Assembly (NCBI GenBank): GCA_949751835.1
Contig: CATKHK010000036.1
Location: forward strand, 361,953 to 425,952
Reading direction: 5' to 3'
DNA: 64,000 bases
From: Blepharisma japonicum
Lineage: Eukaryota > Ciliophora > Heterotrichea > Heterotrichida > Blepharismidae
The notes below the pieces were generated by a model. It did not search any database and had not been told where the DNA came from. It saw only the letters and a list, made by a program, of their open reading frames with translations. The position numbers and the translations under genes are program-made. Numbering within the stretch: the first letter of the stretch is position 1; the number at the start of each line of letters is the position of its first letter. Positions 43,001 through 53,557 of the stretch are shown here, piece by piece.

Positions 43001-44466
43001 GTTTTCTTGTAGGGAGCCTAGAAAGCATAATGCCGATCCTTTACGAGTTTTTAAGCAGTGGCATTCAAGAAGAAATTGAAGCAGGATGGCAATGCCTCAT
43101 TGAGATAGACCCATTTTCAAACAACTCAAATTTTCCTGAAGTGATCAAATTTGTGAAAAATGCTTTATTGGATGGCAACATCAAAACAAGAAAATATGCT
43201 TTAAAATTGTTGGTAAAAACTATACCTTCCCTCGAATTAAAAGACGAAACTATGAAAATCTTGGTCGACCTTATCCCTGTCTTCACTTCAAAAGAAATCG
43301 AGCTGTCAGCCAAAATAATTTTTAACTGAAGTGAAATATCATCACTGAAGTCAATTTTTCCACCCCTTAGCTCAGCTATTTTACCTGAGTTTGCAGCCCA
43401 TTTTTCAAATATTTTCCATTTAATTGATACTCTCAGTAAAATTATTGATCAGGAATATGGGTATGTTTCAGAAGTTCCTCAGACAGGACCTTCAGCAGAA
43501 TTTAAACAACTAAATCATCAGAATAAATCAATAATGAACCATATCACAGAAAACTTGCAAAGCACGCTAAAAGCTTCAGTTCCCAAAAGAAACGAATTCC
43601 TTGATATAAGCGGAGAACCATCATTTTTTAAAGACGATTCTCTGCAAGACATGTCTATTATAGAAATTGACGACTCCGAAAACAAGACTTCTCTTGACAG
43701 TGGATCAGGTGATTCTGATGAAAAGCTACCTTCCATTGTTTTGTGCTATACTATTCTCAAGTCTGGAATTAAAAGCGAAGCAGTTAACCACATAGTTTTG
43801 AAATATCTGAAAAAGTACGATAATATCGAGGAATTCTGCGTAGCTGCAGAATCATGGGCAATAATAAATTGCAGCAAAGAATTCTACCAACCTCAAGTAG
43901 AAATTGCTATAAATAACCTTGTTGATGATTATCCTGAAAAAATAGCAAAAGCTGTGATTGACTTGAAATTTAAATCTGATAGCATTTGCAATAAGTTAAT
44001 CGCAAATTTGAGCTCTGGAACTCTCAAGCTTGATTATACATATAAAGCTATTCTTATAAGTATGCAGCTGAATTCATCTGCGCCATTGGAAGAGTTATGC
44101 AGGCTAGCAATAAGCTACACTAATAATGATCCACAGCTACTTTTGTTTATTCATAACCAAGTAAGTAACGCAATTGAGCAGTTCACAATTAATTGCGATT
44201 CGCAGTTGAAGTCTCTAATTATCTGTTTGAGCAATAACCATTGTGGGCTTTTGGTGCAGCCAATTTGACAGTATTGAACAAATCGGCTGAGTGAAAACCC
44301 TGGGTACGTTCTTCCTGAAGATATTCAAATTGTGCTTGAAAATTCTGAAGATATGGACTCAAAGTTCTTATTGAGATGGGCCAGAACTTTAGGAATTTTA
44401 AAAGTTGAATTTGTAGGGAATGAATCAATCATAAGTATGCCAACAAGAAAAATGTGAAATATATAA
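40084..44466 (+). CDS. NACHT/STAND-type NTPase with long helical-repeat C-terminus, 1460 aa
   Basis: One continuous frame from ATG 40084 to TAA 44464-44466, with UGA Trp codons at 41119, 42919, 43327 and 44266. Walker A is G-T-P-K-I-G-K-S-S (residues 101-109) and Walker B is I-L-L-L-D-G-L-D-E-V with the acidic D-G-L-D-E pattern typical of NACHT (Asp179). I-T-S-R-F-K-G is a sensor-1-like motif and F-M-S-T-P-F-F-L-S-L-F resembles the conserved Pro motif. The remaining ~1100 residues are helical, probably HEAT/ARM-like repeats, with a Ser-rich loop near 675-720. STAND ATPases are signalling switches in immunity and cell death in other eukaryotes and bacteria; function here is inferred only from that. 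Confidence 0.82.
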
Positions 44467-44740
44467 CTCATTTTAAATAGATTTTATATCATGCAGCCAT
44501 TAATGAATAAAAATTTATATAGCCAATATTTTTATAGATCTTAAACCTATTATAATTGCTATACTTGATGGGAAATAAATAAAATAATATAATTTATTAG
44601 GCATTTCTATTAATTTTCACATTATTTTTTAAAAATTAGTTGTATAGCAAATAAATGAAAATTTCCAAGTTTAACTGTGTTAAATAAGTAGAAAAATCCT
44701 TTATCTTGCGCATAACAATTTATTCCCCTCACTGCCGTAA

Positions 44741-45559
44741 ATGCATAAAATTAAGACAGTTAATTGTAAAATGGATAAAAAAGGACATGAGTTGGATTTT
44801 AAAGTAAGATATCCACAACTAGAGAATTTCCCAGGGGAATTGAAAGCAGGTCTTAAGAGATACCATGTCCACAAAAATGATTCTTCACGAGAGCTCTTCT
44901 TCAATGTTAACAAACTCACAAGCAAGTACTTGATTCTCCCAACTGTTCAAAATCGCCCAAGAAGGAACAGGTCACAGCTTGACTATGTCTCACAAAATAT
45001 ATCTATCGATACAAAGCCAAAGCAAGAGGAATTGGTCACTCTTAAGCAGAAATTAAAAACCAAAGATGATGAAATTGCTCATCTTAGGTATATGGTTAGG
45101 TCAAATCAAGGCTTCAAAAGTGTTGAACCAGAACAAAAACATCAGCAAAATATGCTGTCGAATTATGAGCCGAGTAGTTCGTTTCTGCCCTATTCGAAGT
45201 CAAATGATATCAAAAGGTCTACAAGCTCGCATCAAGATCTTTTTAAAGATCAGAGACTGACTCCTTTAAGAAATAGATTTATACCAACAGAAAGAAACTC
45301 TAATCCTTTACTTGAGTTCGCGAATCACCCCGTATTTAAGCAGCCGTTTTATTCCAAGAAAAACCCGAAAATCGTACTTAATGACCCAATTACGGGCCTT
45401 AACAAACCATCCGGGCTATCCTTATCACCAGATAAGCCAAATAATCACAGCTTGACGCCTGACATAAGAAAATCAGCGGATTTCTATAATAATTACATCG
45501 GAGAGTCGTTCTCCAGGCCAAATTTAAACGCAGAAAGGCTCAATAAATCATTTGTATAA
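44741..45559 (+). CDS. Unrecognised protein with a short coiled coil, 272 aa
   Basis: ATG at 44741, TAA at 45557-45559; a second ATG ten codons downstream could also serve. A predicted coiled coil lies near residues 93-118 (L-K-Q-K-L-K-T-K-D-D-E-I-A-H-L). The rest is Ser/Asn/Pro-rich and likely disordered. No UGA codon is needed. No family recognised. Convergent with the next gene: stop codons are 38 bp apart. Confidence 0.7.
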   Translation: MHKIKTVNCKMDKKGHELDFKVRYPQLENFPGELKAGLKRYHVHKNDSSRELFFNVNKLTSKYLILPTVQNRPRRNRSQLDYVSQNISIDTKPKQEELVTLKQKLKTKDDEIAHLRYMVRSNQGFKSVEPEQKHQQNMLSNYEPSSSFLPYSKSNDIKRSTSSHQDLFKDQRLTPLRNRFIPTERNSNPLLEFANHPVFKQPFYSKKNPKIVLNDPITGLNKPSGLSLSPDKPNNHSLTPDIRKSADFYNNYIGESFSRPNLNAERLNKSFV

Positions 45560-45597
45560 TTCATAATAGCGATTAAACATTAGCAAAAGCTATTAAA

Positions 45598-46806
45598 TTA
45601 CATATACAGAGGGGATTCATCAATATTATAATTTCTGATAACCCAATTTACATTTTCAATTGAAGTCGAAGTCGCGTTTACTATAATTTTTTTCACATCG
45701 CTTAGAAATTGTAAATCAATGTGCTGCATCCCTGAAACTCAAACATTCATCTTATCTTCCAGAGGAAGCTGCCTTGCAGACTCATAAACTTCTAATAGAT
45801 CGCCTTCTTCTAAATCAGAAATATCTTTAAGGCCAGCTACAATTCCTTTGATGATTTGAAAAAGTTGAGTGCCATCAAGCATAATATTTGCATAGCGGTG
45901 AAAATATTCTTTCGTCTTTTCCATTGATGGGAAGTGGACTTGCCCTATGTTTCTGCCCTCAAGCACTTCGTCAAGATCTCTGAGTATGCTGAAAATATAT
46001 CGTTCAAGCCTTTCCATGTGTTGGTTGTAAAGTGTTTCAGCTAAAACACTGTCCTTTCTTAAGCAATTGCAATAAGAATCCACTGAGAAAATTGTTCCTA
46101 ATTTGATATCTACAAATTCAGGATCTCCCAAATTTTCACCATAGAGTCCAGTAGGAATTACTTCTATGCAAAGGGTGTTAGGATTCCCTTCATTATTTCA
46201 AATCAGAGGGATTCTATCAGAGTTATTCAAAAATAGATCCAGGGCAAGAATAACGCCTAAGTCGCGAAGTCTTGAATAGCCTTTAATTTTATCATACCCA
46301 AAGCATAAAGCCGATCGCTTCGGGCCTAGCATTAATAAAGAAAGAGTAGGATAGTATTCTGACACAATCAAAAAAGGACGATCAAGTTCATGAGTTAGCT
46401 GATTGTCAATGTATAAATCATGGTATGTCTTGGATCTCAAAGAGTGCATCATCTTTTTGAATTCTTTATCTTTATATTGAATGATTCGTGCAAGAGGCAC
46501 TTGGATTGCTAATTTTTGGTATAAAAGAGTATTAAAATAATCTTGCGCTACATTAGGGGAACCTTTAACGGTTAAAGCTCTATTGTCTTCAAATTGGCAT
46601 AGAAAAATCCCTGTTACTCCTCCCTGCGCACAATCAACTCCAATCAACTCTTTCCAAGAAAAATCATAAATTTCTGCAGGCTGAGATTTCAAGTTAAATT
46701 TAAACTCATTCTTGCTCGGCTTCGCTTTATGGTATTTCTCCACTAGCTTCCTTGAAACTGGATCATAAAAATCATTCGGATGTTCGCTAATATAAGGAAT
46801 TTCCAT
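45598..46806 (-). CDS. Actin-fragmin-kinase-like (PI-kinase-fold) protein, 402 aa
   Basis: ATG at 46804-46806, TAA at 45598-45600. The pattern G-V-D-C-A-Q-G-G-V-T-G-I-F near residue 58, A-L-T-V-K-G-S near 78, and D-R-I-P-L-I-W-N-N-E-G-N-P-N near 198 matches the catalytic domain of the actin-fragmin kinase family first known from Physarum, an atypical kinase fold. The D-R-x-P-L-I-W motif spans a UGA Trp codon (46198-46200). Actin-regulating activity is inferred from the family. Some catalytic residues may differ and were not checked individually. Confidence 0.8.
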
Positions 46807-46922
46807 TATTTACTTAATAAGAAATTCCTCAAAATAAACGGTGTATTCGTATTTATAAAGCAATTATTTAATTAATTAGACTTTTAATTAGAATTTAAAT
46901 AATTGGTTTGATGTCTGTACAC

Positions 46923-47597
46923 TTAACCATTTGTTTTGTAAAGCGTTCGCTCAAGAAATTGGATTTGCTGAACTGTGATACTCATTTCATCTTGCAATTC
47001 CTGCTCTTTACTGTAAAGCTCTTTTAATTGGCTCTCTTTTTCTTCGCTGTCGATGTCCATATTAGCGTCACCGTCAGGCTGCCCAACTGTGCCACTCATT
47101 GTCTTTGACTTTTGCTCAATAATTAATGCTTCTTCTGATGAAAGGGTTCCAACTATTATACTGTGAAATCGATTTTTAGCAGAATTTGGAGTTCGGCCTT
47201 CAATATATTTGGATACTTCATATCAATTCATCCCAATATCCAAAACTATATTCTTAAGAAGAACGTCTTCTGCTTCAGTCCATGGACTCTTCTTAATGCT
47301 GGGATTCAGCTTATTTCTCCATCGAGATTGTACTTGGACTGAAGTTTTATGTGGGAATTTTCTAGCAATTTTTTCTCAGTCAAAATTCATTTTGATTGCG
47401 TATTTGGAGAGCCTTTTGTCGTCATCCTTTGTTCATATAGCTTTGCCGTGTTTCTCCTTTTCATGGATGGATTCGTGCTGTGGTTCTCTATAGATTCTCA
47501 CTGGCTCTTCGGCACAGCAAGTATCTCAACAACTTCGTGGTGCTTCTGGAGTTCTCCAGTATCCACCTGCAACGTTAATTGCTCCTGACCAGCTCAT
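46923..47597 (-). CDS. Myb-like (two-repeat) DNA-binding protein, 224 aa
   Basis: ATG at 47595-47597, TAA at 46923-46925. Two Myb/SANT repeats: 54-98 (W-T-K-D-D-D-K-R-L with F-D-W-E-K-I-A-R-K-F and Q-S-R-W-R-N-K-L) and 103-148 (P-W-T-E-A-E-D-V-L-L with N-W-Y-E-V-S-K-Y-I and K-N-R-F). The Trp residues at 24, 55, 74 and 125 are all UGA; the latter three are conserved Myb tryptophans. A C-terminal coiled coil (~175-220) follows. Probably a transcription factor or telomere/chromatin protein. Confidence 0.85.
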
Positions 47598-48026
47598 ATT
47601 ATTTCAATGGTTTAATTTTATATCTATTTTTATGCCAGACTATGACTTAAATTAACATATAAAAAATAGCTAAAAAATTTTGTATTTTAAAATGTTTCTG
47701 TTGAAAGCATTTTAAAAGATTTAACTCCTTTCTAAGTAATTTGATTGACACATAAATGGCTTGAAATGTAGTAAGTGACAGAATTTTGAATTAATTTTTT
47801 TAATTCTATATTAGATCTAGTTACAGCCTTTTTCCTACAATTAGCCTTTAAATTCAAGATTTATCATTCTATTATATTTATGAGCCAATATTTATACATT
47901 CAATGACTTATATTCCTCCTTAAAACTGAATTGACTATTAAATCCCTATGGTCTTCAAACTAGAGCTACAAAGATAAAAATTGTTGGAGTTCCCTTAAAT
48001 ATATAAATGATTATATTTATATAGAT
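47598..48026. other. Spacer, no gene seen
   Basis: 429 bp AT-rich divergent spacer. I see no gene, RNA or repeat. Confidence 0.45.
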
Positions 48027-48710
48027 ATGTATGACAATAGTGAGGAGAGTTCTCCTGATCAAAGATCAAACTCATTAGCCACCCAAAAACCACAGAGAAA
48101 GAATCTCATAGCTGATGCAGCAGATCTCGCAAATCGAATTCGTCTTCTTAAATTTGAACATAGCCGAGCTTTAAAAAGAATTGAAGAAACCAAAGAGAGA
48201 ATCGCTGAAGTCATAAATTCCCGCACAAGGAATGCTCAAGACAAGCAGATTAGGGAACAGTGAAAGCAACAGCAGCTCAAGCAGGAAGAAGAACAAAGAG
48301 AGAAAAACAGGCAATTGAGGCAGTTAAAAGAAGACAAAATGTATCAAATGCAATATGAATTATTCAATGTTAAACAAAGAGTGGGTAATCGTATGCGAAA
48401 TGCAAAAGAATTCATTAAACGGACGATTCAGCAAAAATCATTAGATACGCGAAGAGAAAATAAGAAAAAGAGAGAAGCTATTCTGCTTGGAAGTAAGCAG
48501 GCCAATATGCGAACGAAATTTTTAGAAGAGCATAAAACCCAAAAAGCAAAAAGCTTCTATGAGCACAGGATTGACTATGAGGATAATCATAGATTTGATC
48601 TCGAAAAGCAAGTCCAAGATTTGGAAACTCAGGAAAGGATTTTGCTAGAAAGGGTGCAGAGGGCTCAGGAAATTCAAAGAGAAGCGCTTGAAGAATTTGA
48701 GCAATCCTAA
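48027..48710 (+). CDS. Highly charged coiled-coil protein, 227 aa
   Basis: ATG at 48027, TAA at 48708-48710, with UGA at 48261-48263 as Trp. From residue ~30 on it is a near-continuous Glu/Lys/Arg/Gln-rich helix (I-R-L-L-K-F-E-H-S-R-A-L-K-R-I-E-E-T-K and many similar). This pattern is common in ciliary and basal-body structural proteins but not diagnostic. No family recognised. Confidence 0.75.
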
Positions 48711-48907
48711 ATATTGATAAATTGTTATTTTGAATAAGTTTTTAATTAGATTTATTTTAATTGGAGCCCAAATAATTGACTTCTAAATAAAGAGGCTGAG
48801 AATGAAGCATGCAATGATAGCAGGTACGGCACTATAAAAAATAAGACCTGGCTTCTATTTAAAATTTTGAGCAACACGCAAATCTTAAATGAGAAAGATT
48901 AATAAAT

Positions 48908-49909
48908 ATGAGGCCAATACTCATCAGCTGCCATACAAGGCCAGTGATCGCCGTAAAATTCAACAAAGACGGCGATCTTTTCTTCACAGGAAGCTTTGAT
49001 GGAAAAGTCTCAGTATTTTGGTCAGAACCAGTTGAAAGATTAGGGACATTTGCTTGTGATGGTGCAGTTAAGGCATTTACAGTCACAGACGATTCCAAAT
49101 ATATTGTTATCGGCACAGCCATTAACGGAATCTTCATTTTTGATGTAGAAACAGGAGCAAAGGTCAAAACGCTCGAATTCTCAAACAAAATCCATGTAAG
49201 AGACGTCGATTTCTCTATGGGCAGTCAGGAATTCTTTATGATTAGCTATGAAAGTGATGTGAAAAAGCAATCAGTGGTTTACTCATATGACTTCGAGACT
49301 GTTCTTAATAGAGAACAGCCAACTAGGAGAGAAATCAGAAGAAGAGATATAGATCATTATTACAGAGGAGCTTGGGGATACCTAAATAAAACAATAGTCC
49401 TTGGAACACAAAATGGCTGCATTGATATCGTTGACACAAAAACCAAGGAACTCTTAATAAACTATCGCCCTCACTCAAACCAAATCACAAGTTTGGCTTT
49501 TTCTCCTGACTATAGCATGCTCATCACTGCATCAAGAGATTGCTTTGCCAAGATTCTTGATCCAGAAACATTAAAAGAAAAAAGAGTTTTTAATGCACAA
49601 AGACCGTTGAACTCTGCTATCATTTCGCCATTAATGCTAAATGAAGGAAACCCTAAATATCATTGTCTAGTTGCTGGAGGCCAAGAAGCAAGAGATGTGA
49701 CAACCACTGCGACAGACCAAGGAGGATTTGAAATTACGTTTTACAATATGATCTTTGAAAGAGAGGTCGGAAGTGTAAGAGGCCACTTTGGTCCTGTGCA
49801 TTCAGTCGCTGTGCACCCAAGAGGCCACATGTTTGTGACTGGCTCAGAAGATGGTACAGCTAGAGTGCACATGCTTGATCAAGATTACTTCACGCCAGCC
49901 TATGATTAA
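48908..49909 (+). CDS. EIF3I: Translation initiation factor eIF3 subunit I (WD40), 333 aa
   Basis: WD40 propeller subunit of eIF3. The start (M-R-P-I-L-I-S-C-H-T-R-P-V), E-R-L-G-T-F, the A-S-R-D-C-F-A-K-I-L-D segment, R-P-L-N-S-A, G-G-Q-E-A-R-D-V-T-T-T and G-H-F-G-P-V-H-S-V-A-V-H-P match the eIF3i pattern well. Length is typical (about 325 residues). A TAA stop ends it at 49909. Confidence 0.95.
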   Translation: MRPILISCHTRPVIAVKFNKDGDLFFTGSFDGKVSVFWSEPVERLGTFACDGAVKAFTVTDDSKYIVIGTAINGIFIFDVETGAKVKTLEFSNKIHVRDVDFSMGSQEFFMISYESDVKKQSVVYSYDFETVLNREQPTRREIRRRDIDHYYRGAWGYLNKTIVLGTQNGCIDIVDTKTKELLINYRPHSNQITSLAFSPDYSMLITASRDCFAKILDPETLKEKRVFNAQRPLNSAIISPLMLNEGNPKYHCLVAGGQEARDVTTTATDQGGFEITFYNMIFEREVGSVRGHFGPVHSVAVHPRGHMFVTGSEDGTARVHMLDQDYFTPAYD

Positions 49910-50046
49910 CAAAGTAAACATAAAATAGTTGCTTAATATCTATTATTCAGAAAATAGGATTTCAATGATGCCTTTTAATATTTCAACAAAATATTTTTTA
50001 TTAATAGTCTGCTTTGCTGATAATTTATTAATTACTTCAATTGAAA

Positions 50047-51129
50047 ATGACGACTACTCTGTCAAGGGAGCAGAATTTGTCAAATGACTACCAAGAAAAC
50101 GAGAAGATTCATGAGATGTATAACAGTTATGAGTGGAATGAAAACACACAATGAAAAAACTTAGAAGAAGAAGCGTTTAACAGCCCAAACGATGGAAGAA
50201 TCAGACATAATAGCAGGAGAAATAGTTTTACAATGCCAGAAAACTCTAATGAAAATATCATTGTTACAACCAAACCTACACATAGACGTACAATTAGTGG
50301 CTCCCACGATTATTATTGTGATTTATTCGGCTTTTCAGTGAACCATTCTCCTCCTTCGAGTGAAATGGAAAATAAATACCAGAAAGTCCTAGAGTGGATC
50401 TCTAATAATGAGTACTTAGCAGTAAATGAATCAAATGAATTTAAATGAGAAGCTGAAGAAATGAGGGGGAATGATGAAAAGCAAACAAATTCTTGCACAA
50501 AAGAGGTTAAAACAGTGCTTGAGCTTGGAGACTTTGAGGAAATGATAAAAGTAATCAACGAAAGAGAAAATACAATGAAGCATTTTTTATTAAATAAAAA
50601 GAAAGAAATTAAGGAGTTTGCAATAAAGCAAATTAAGAGATCTGGCAGTCCAGATTGCGATACAGAAAAAAAGAAACGAAATGGATTATCAAATATAGAA
50701 AATAATGATAATAAGCTGCAAAAAAAGAAAGAAAAATGCACGCATATGTCTGAGCAAGTAAAAGGAGATCAATTTGAAAAAAATAAAGAGCATTTTTCAA
50801 ATGGGTTTTTCCGAAAAAGCAATGAGACCAAATCTGAAATTAAAAATTTCCTGCATAAATTGAATGTAAATAAAGGAAGCGAGAGTAATGCAATTCTGAT
50901 TTCATCACGAAAAATAAATCTTGGAAAAAAGGATAAAAAGAGCGATAATGAAAAGCCTGAAAAGAATGAAAAGCCTGAAAAGCATGAAAAACTAGAAAAA
51001 CTAGAAAAGCTAGAGAAGATAGAAAAGCCTCGAGTTACTTCCACAAAGGAAGCTAGAACAGGGACAATTCATCATAGTCCTCTGCAAAAAAGAGGGAATA
51101 TTGAAAAAATAGCAAAGCTCATTCGCTAA
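50047..51129 (+). CDS. Basic low-complexity protein with a KPEK-type repeat, 360 aa
   Basis: ATG at 50047, TAA at 51127-51129, with UGA Trp codons at 50149, 50446 and others. The protein is rich in Lys, Glu and Asn and mostly disordered, with short coiled-coil potential. Residues ~300-335 carry a degenerate five-residue repeat built on E-K-P-E-K and E-K-L-E-K, encoded by a repeating AAG/GAA pattern, which is a likely replication-slippage site. No family recognised. Convergent with the LKR-like gene (72 bp between stops). Confidence 0.7.
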
Positions 51130-51201
51130 AGAATGTATTTAGTGTTCATTCCTTATTATTTAGCCATGTATTTAATTTGGACAATAATTAATCTTGATTT
51201 A

Positions 51202-52683
51202 TTATTTCCTCCTTAATATATCTCTAATAGCTATAACTGCTCTTTCTGATTCTTTTGTTAAATCTTGCTTATTCATAGTATTTTCTAAATCAGAAGCCAA
51301 ATGTGGGTTTTCTCTCACAACATCTGCAATCCTATCAATAACATCATTCCTTCTCACAGGAGTTACCACATTTCTTCTAACATCAATAATATATCGGAAC
51401 CCAGGAGTTAGCTGGCCATGACAAGCCATTATCGCATTCTTTATTTCTGGGTTTAAAGTGATGTCTTCGAAGGGCTTATTAGCGTCATCCCATGCCAATT
51501 CTTTGACATAATTGAATAAGCGTTTTGAAAAATGCTCAGAAGCATCTCTGGGAAGCTCGGAGGAAAGAAAGTCCATACTGTGGTAAAGAATCGAACTATT
51601 TATGTGAAGTGAGCTGAGGCAGTGAATTCTATCATCTTCAGGAGAGTACAGATAAAAGGGCTCTTCAGGCGATGTGAATTTGCGGCAAATTTGGATTCCT
51701 CCTTTGATGTCACATGAAATATCACAAATGCCAAGCAGTCTTCCATTTAAAGTTTTTATATCATCAACTGTAAGCATCTTTGGGTATTTTGAGTCCCAAT
51801 AGATAGCATGGACTAGGCATGAAAGCTTAGATGCGTATTTTTTAAACACACTCTGATACATCTCAGGGTGTTCTTGATACTCTGCTCTGTCAAATCCATT
51901 ATCAGAGAACCTTCTATAAATATACCTGATAGGGAAATGCACAATATAAATTTTAAACCTTGATTGCTCATTTGGTGTAAAAGTTTCTAATTGTTCTGGC
52001 TCTATAAACTCATGAGGGAGTTTTGTGAGAATATTCAAAGCTCCACTTGCGCATCTGCCATTTCCAGTTACTCCGAAAATCATCGGAACAACTGAAGGGT
52101 GGAAACCATCGTGGGAAATTATTTCTCCAATATGCTGTATTTCTTCATATATATCTGTCAAGCTTCTGTACATATACGCGAGACCTTGAAGTAAAAATGG
52201 AGTTGAGATATGCTTCATGAGTAAATATTTCCCCAGACCTTGCAGAAAATCAACCATCCCAGCTGATCCGGCAAAGGTACCAAATGCAACGAGTCTGTTG
52301 TATGGACGCTCGAGAGACTTTATACACTCATAGTCAATCAAGCGAATTTGCTTTTCAAGAAATGCATCAAGGAGTGGCATATTGTAGGGCTGGCCTTTTA
52401 AGGTATGAGAGAAGAGCATATAGGTGCGATTTGGGATTAGTTCATCAATAGGAATTTCTTTGACACCGATAATCAGCTTTGCTGGAGTTAAATCTTCTGT
52501 GAGCTCTGCTCCTGCTTCTGCGAACTCAATATCTGAAAAGCATCGATTCGTTGAAGGCTGAACGAGGACTCTAATTCCTTCTTTTATGAGACGCTTGACA
52601 TCCTGAGGAGTTATGGCAACTCTTCTTTCCCAGTATGTTTTTGTTTCTTTTCTTATTCCAATTACACCTTGTTGTCCTTCCAT
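51202..52683 (-). CDS. Lysine-ketoglutarate reductase-like protein (LKR half of AASS), 493 aa
   Basis: ATG at 52681-52683, TAA at 51202-51204. The first step of saccharopine-pathway lysine breakdown condenses lysine and 2-oxoglutarate. The segments G-I-R-K-E-T-K-T-Y-W-E-R-R, L-I-I-G-V-K-E, M-L-F-S-H-T-L-K-G-Q, R-L-I-D-Y-E, A-F-G-T-F-A-G-S-A-G-M and L-G-I-C-D-I-S-C-D-I-K-G-G align with the LKR domain of animal AASS. The saccharopine dehydrogenase half is absent; that enzyme would have to be separate. The order of the Rossmann G-motif (G-V-T-G-N-G-R-C-A-S-G-A) is retained. Confidence 0.85.
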   Translation of the reverse strand: MEGQQGVIGIRKETKTYWERRVAITPQDVKRLIKEGIRVLVQPSTNRCFSDIEFAEAGAELTEDLTPAKLIIGVKEIPIDELIPNRTYMLFSHTLKGQPYNMPLLDAFLEKQIRLIDYECIKSLERPYNRLVAFGTFAGSAGMVDFLQGLGKYLLMKHISTPFLLQGLAYMYRSLTDIYEEIQHIGEIISHDGFHPSVVPMIFGVTGNGRCASGALNILTKLPHEFIEPEQLETFTPNEQSRFKIYIVHFPIRYIYRRFSDNGFDRAEYQEHPEMYQSVFKKYASKLSCLVHAIYWDSKYPKMLTVDDIKTLNGRLLGICDISCDIKGGIQICRKFTSPEEPFYLYSPEDDRIHCLSSLHINSSILYHSMDFLSSELPRDASEHFSKRLFNYVKELAWDDANKPFEDITLNPEIKNAIMACHGQLTPGFRYIIDVRRNVVTPVRRNDVIDRIADVVRENPHLASDLENTMNKQDLTKESERAVIAIRDILRRK

Positions 52684-53557
52684 CTTTGTCAAATAAATGT
52701 GTGACTAAATAAGTATAATTAAATTTTAAGCATTATATCAAAGCAATCTCCGAAATAATATCTTAATTATTGCATAGAGTTGTTATGCTATTAGTAGAAT
52801 TAATTACATCTTTTGATTAAATTAAAATTGATTTCTTCATCAAAGGTATCAAAAAGACGCGATACTTGATGTTGAATCAACACAAATTTGTTTTTGCAAA
52901 GTCCATTTGAATTCATCAATTAGTTAAAATACAAAAGTTTTAAAATTGAATCAGTTTTCTTATGTAAGCCTCAATACTTTTTTAAAAGCTCGTTAGATAC
53001 AGCAAACTTCTTTTGGTCTGCTACTCAGTGTTTTTTGGTACGTAGATATCAAAGTTCAACCTCTTATTGCCGCAAAACAGTTTTCACCATTTATATCTGC
53101 TGGATTGCTAGGTGATTCAGTTAGTTTGACTATGAAGAATAAATTCTTAATAAAAAATAAATAAATAATAAATGAAGCACTCAAAAGATAAGGGAAAATA
53201 AAGGGAAAATTGGCCTTCAATTTTGAAAAGACATAAAAAGAACAACTCAAATACAAGTACTAAAAATAAACACAAAATTAATGATTAATAAAAACCACGC
53301 TCTGGTCAAGACAGAATGAGAGAAAGAAAAGTTTTAAAAAAATTTCATGATTTAGTGCTTGATAAATATAATTATAAGTTTCCAGGCTCAAAATTATGAA
53401 GAAAGACGGCACAATTTTTAAATAGTGCACGCCACTGATTTTATACAGAAAGATCAAATTACTAGGGCTGAATATGCTACATAAAGAAATTTATTTTATT
53501 ATTGTAATATTATTATAATAAAATGCTTATTCTTTTAAAAATTGGATATACACATAT
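52684..53557. other. Spacer with coding-like remnants
   Basis: About 870 bp. On the plus strand a short frame at 53316-53465 (49 residues, two UGA) and a membrane-protein-like stretch at about 52990-53170 with a stop in it look coding-like but cannot be assigned. They may be decayed genes. No RNA gene recognised. Confidence 0.35.

Noticed and set aside
47209-47588. Plus-strand open frames
   Set aside because: They are the antisense of the Myb-like gene, whose frame shows conserved Myb tryptophans.
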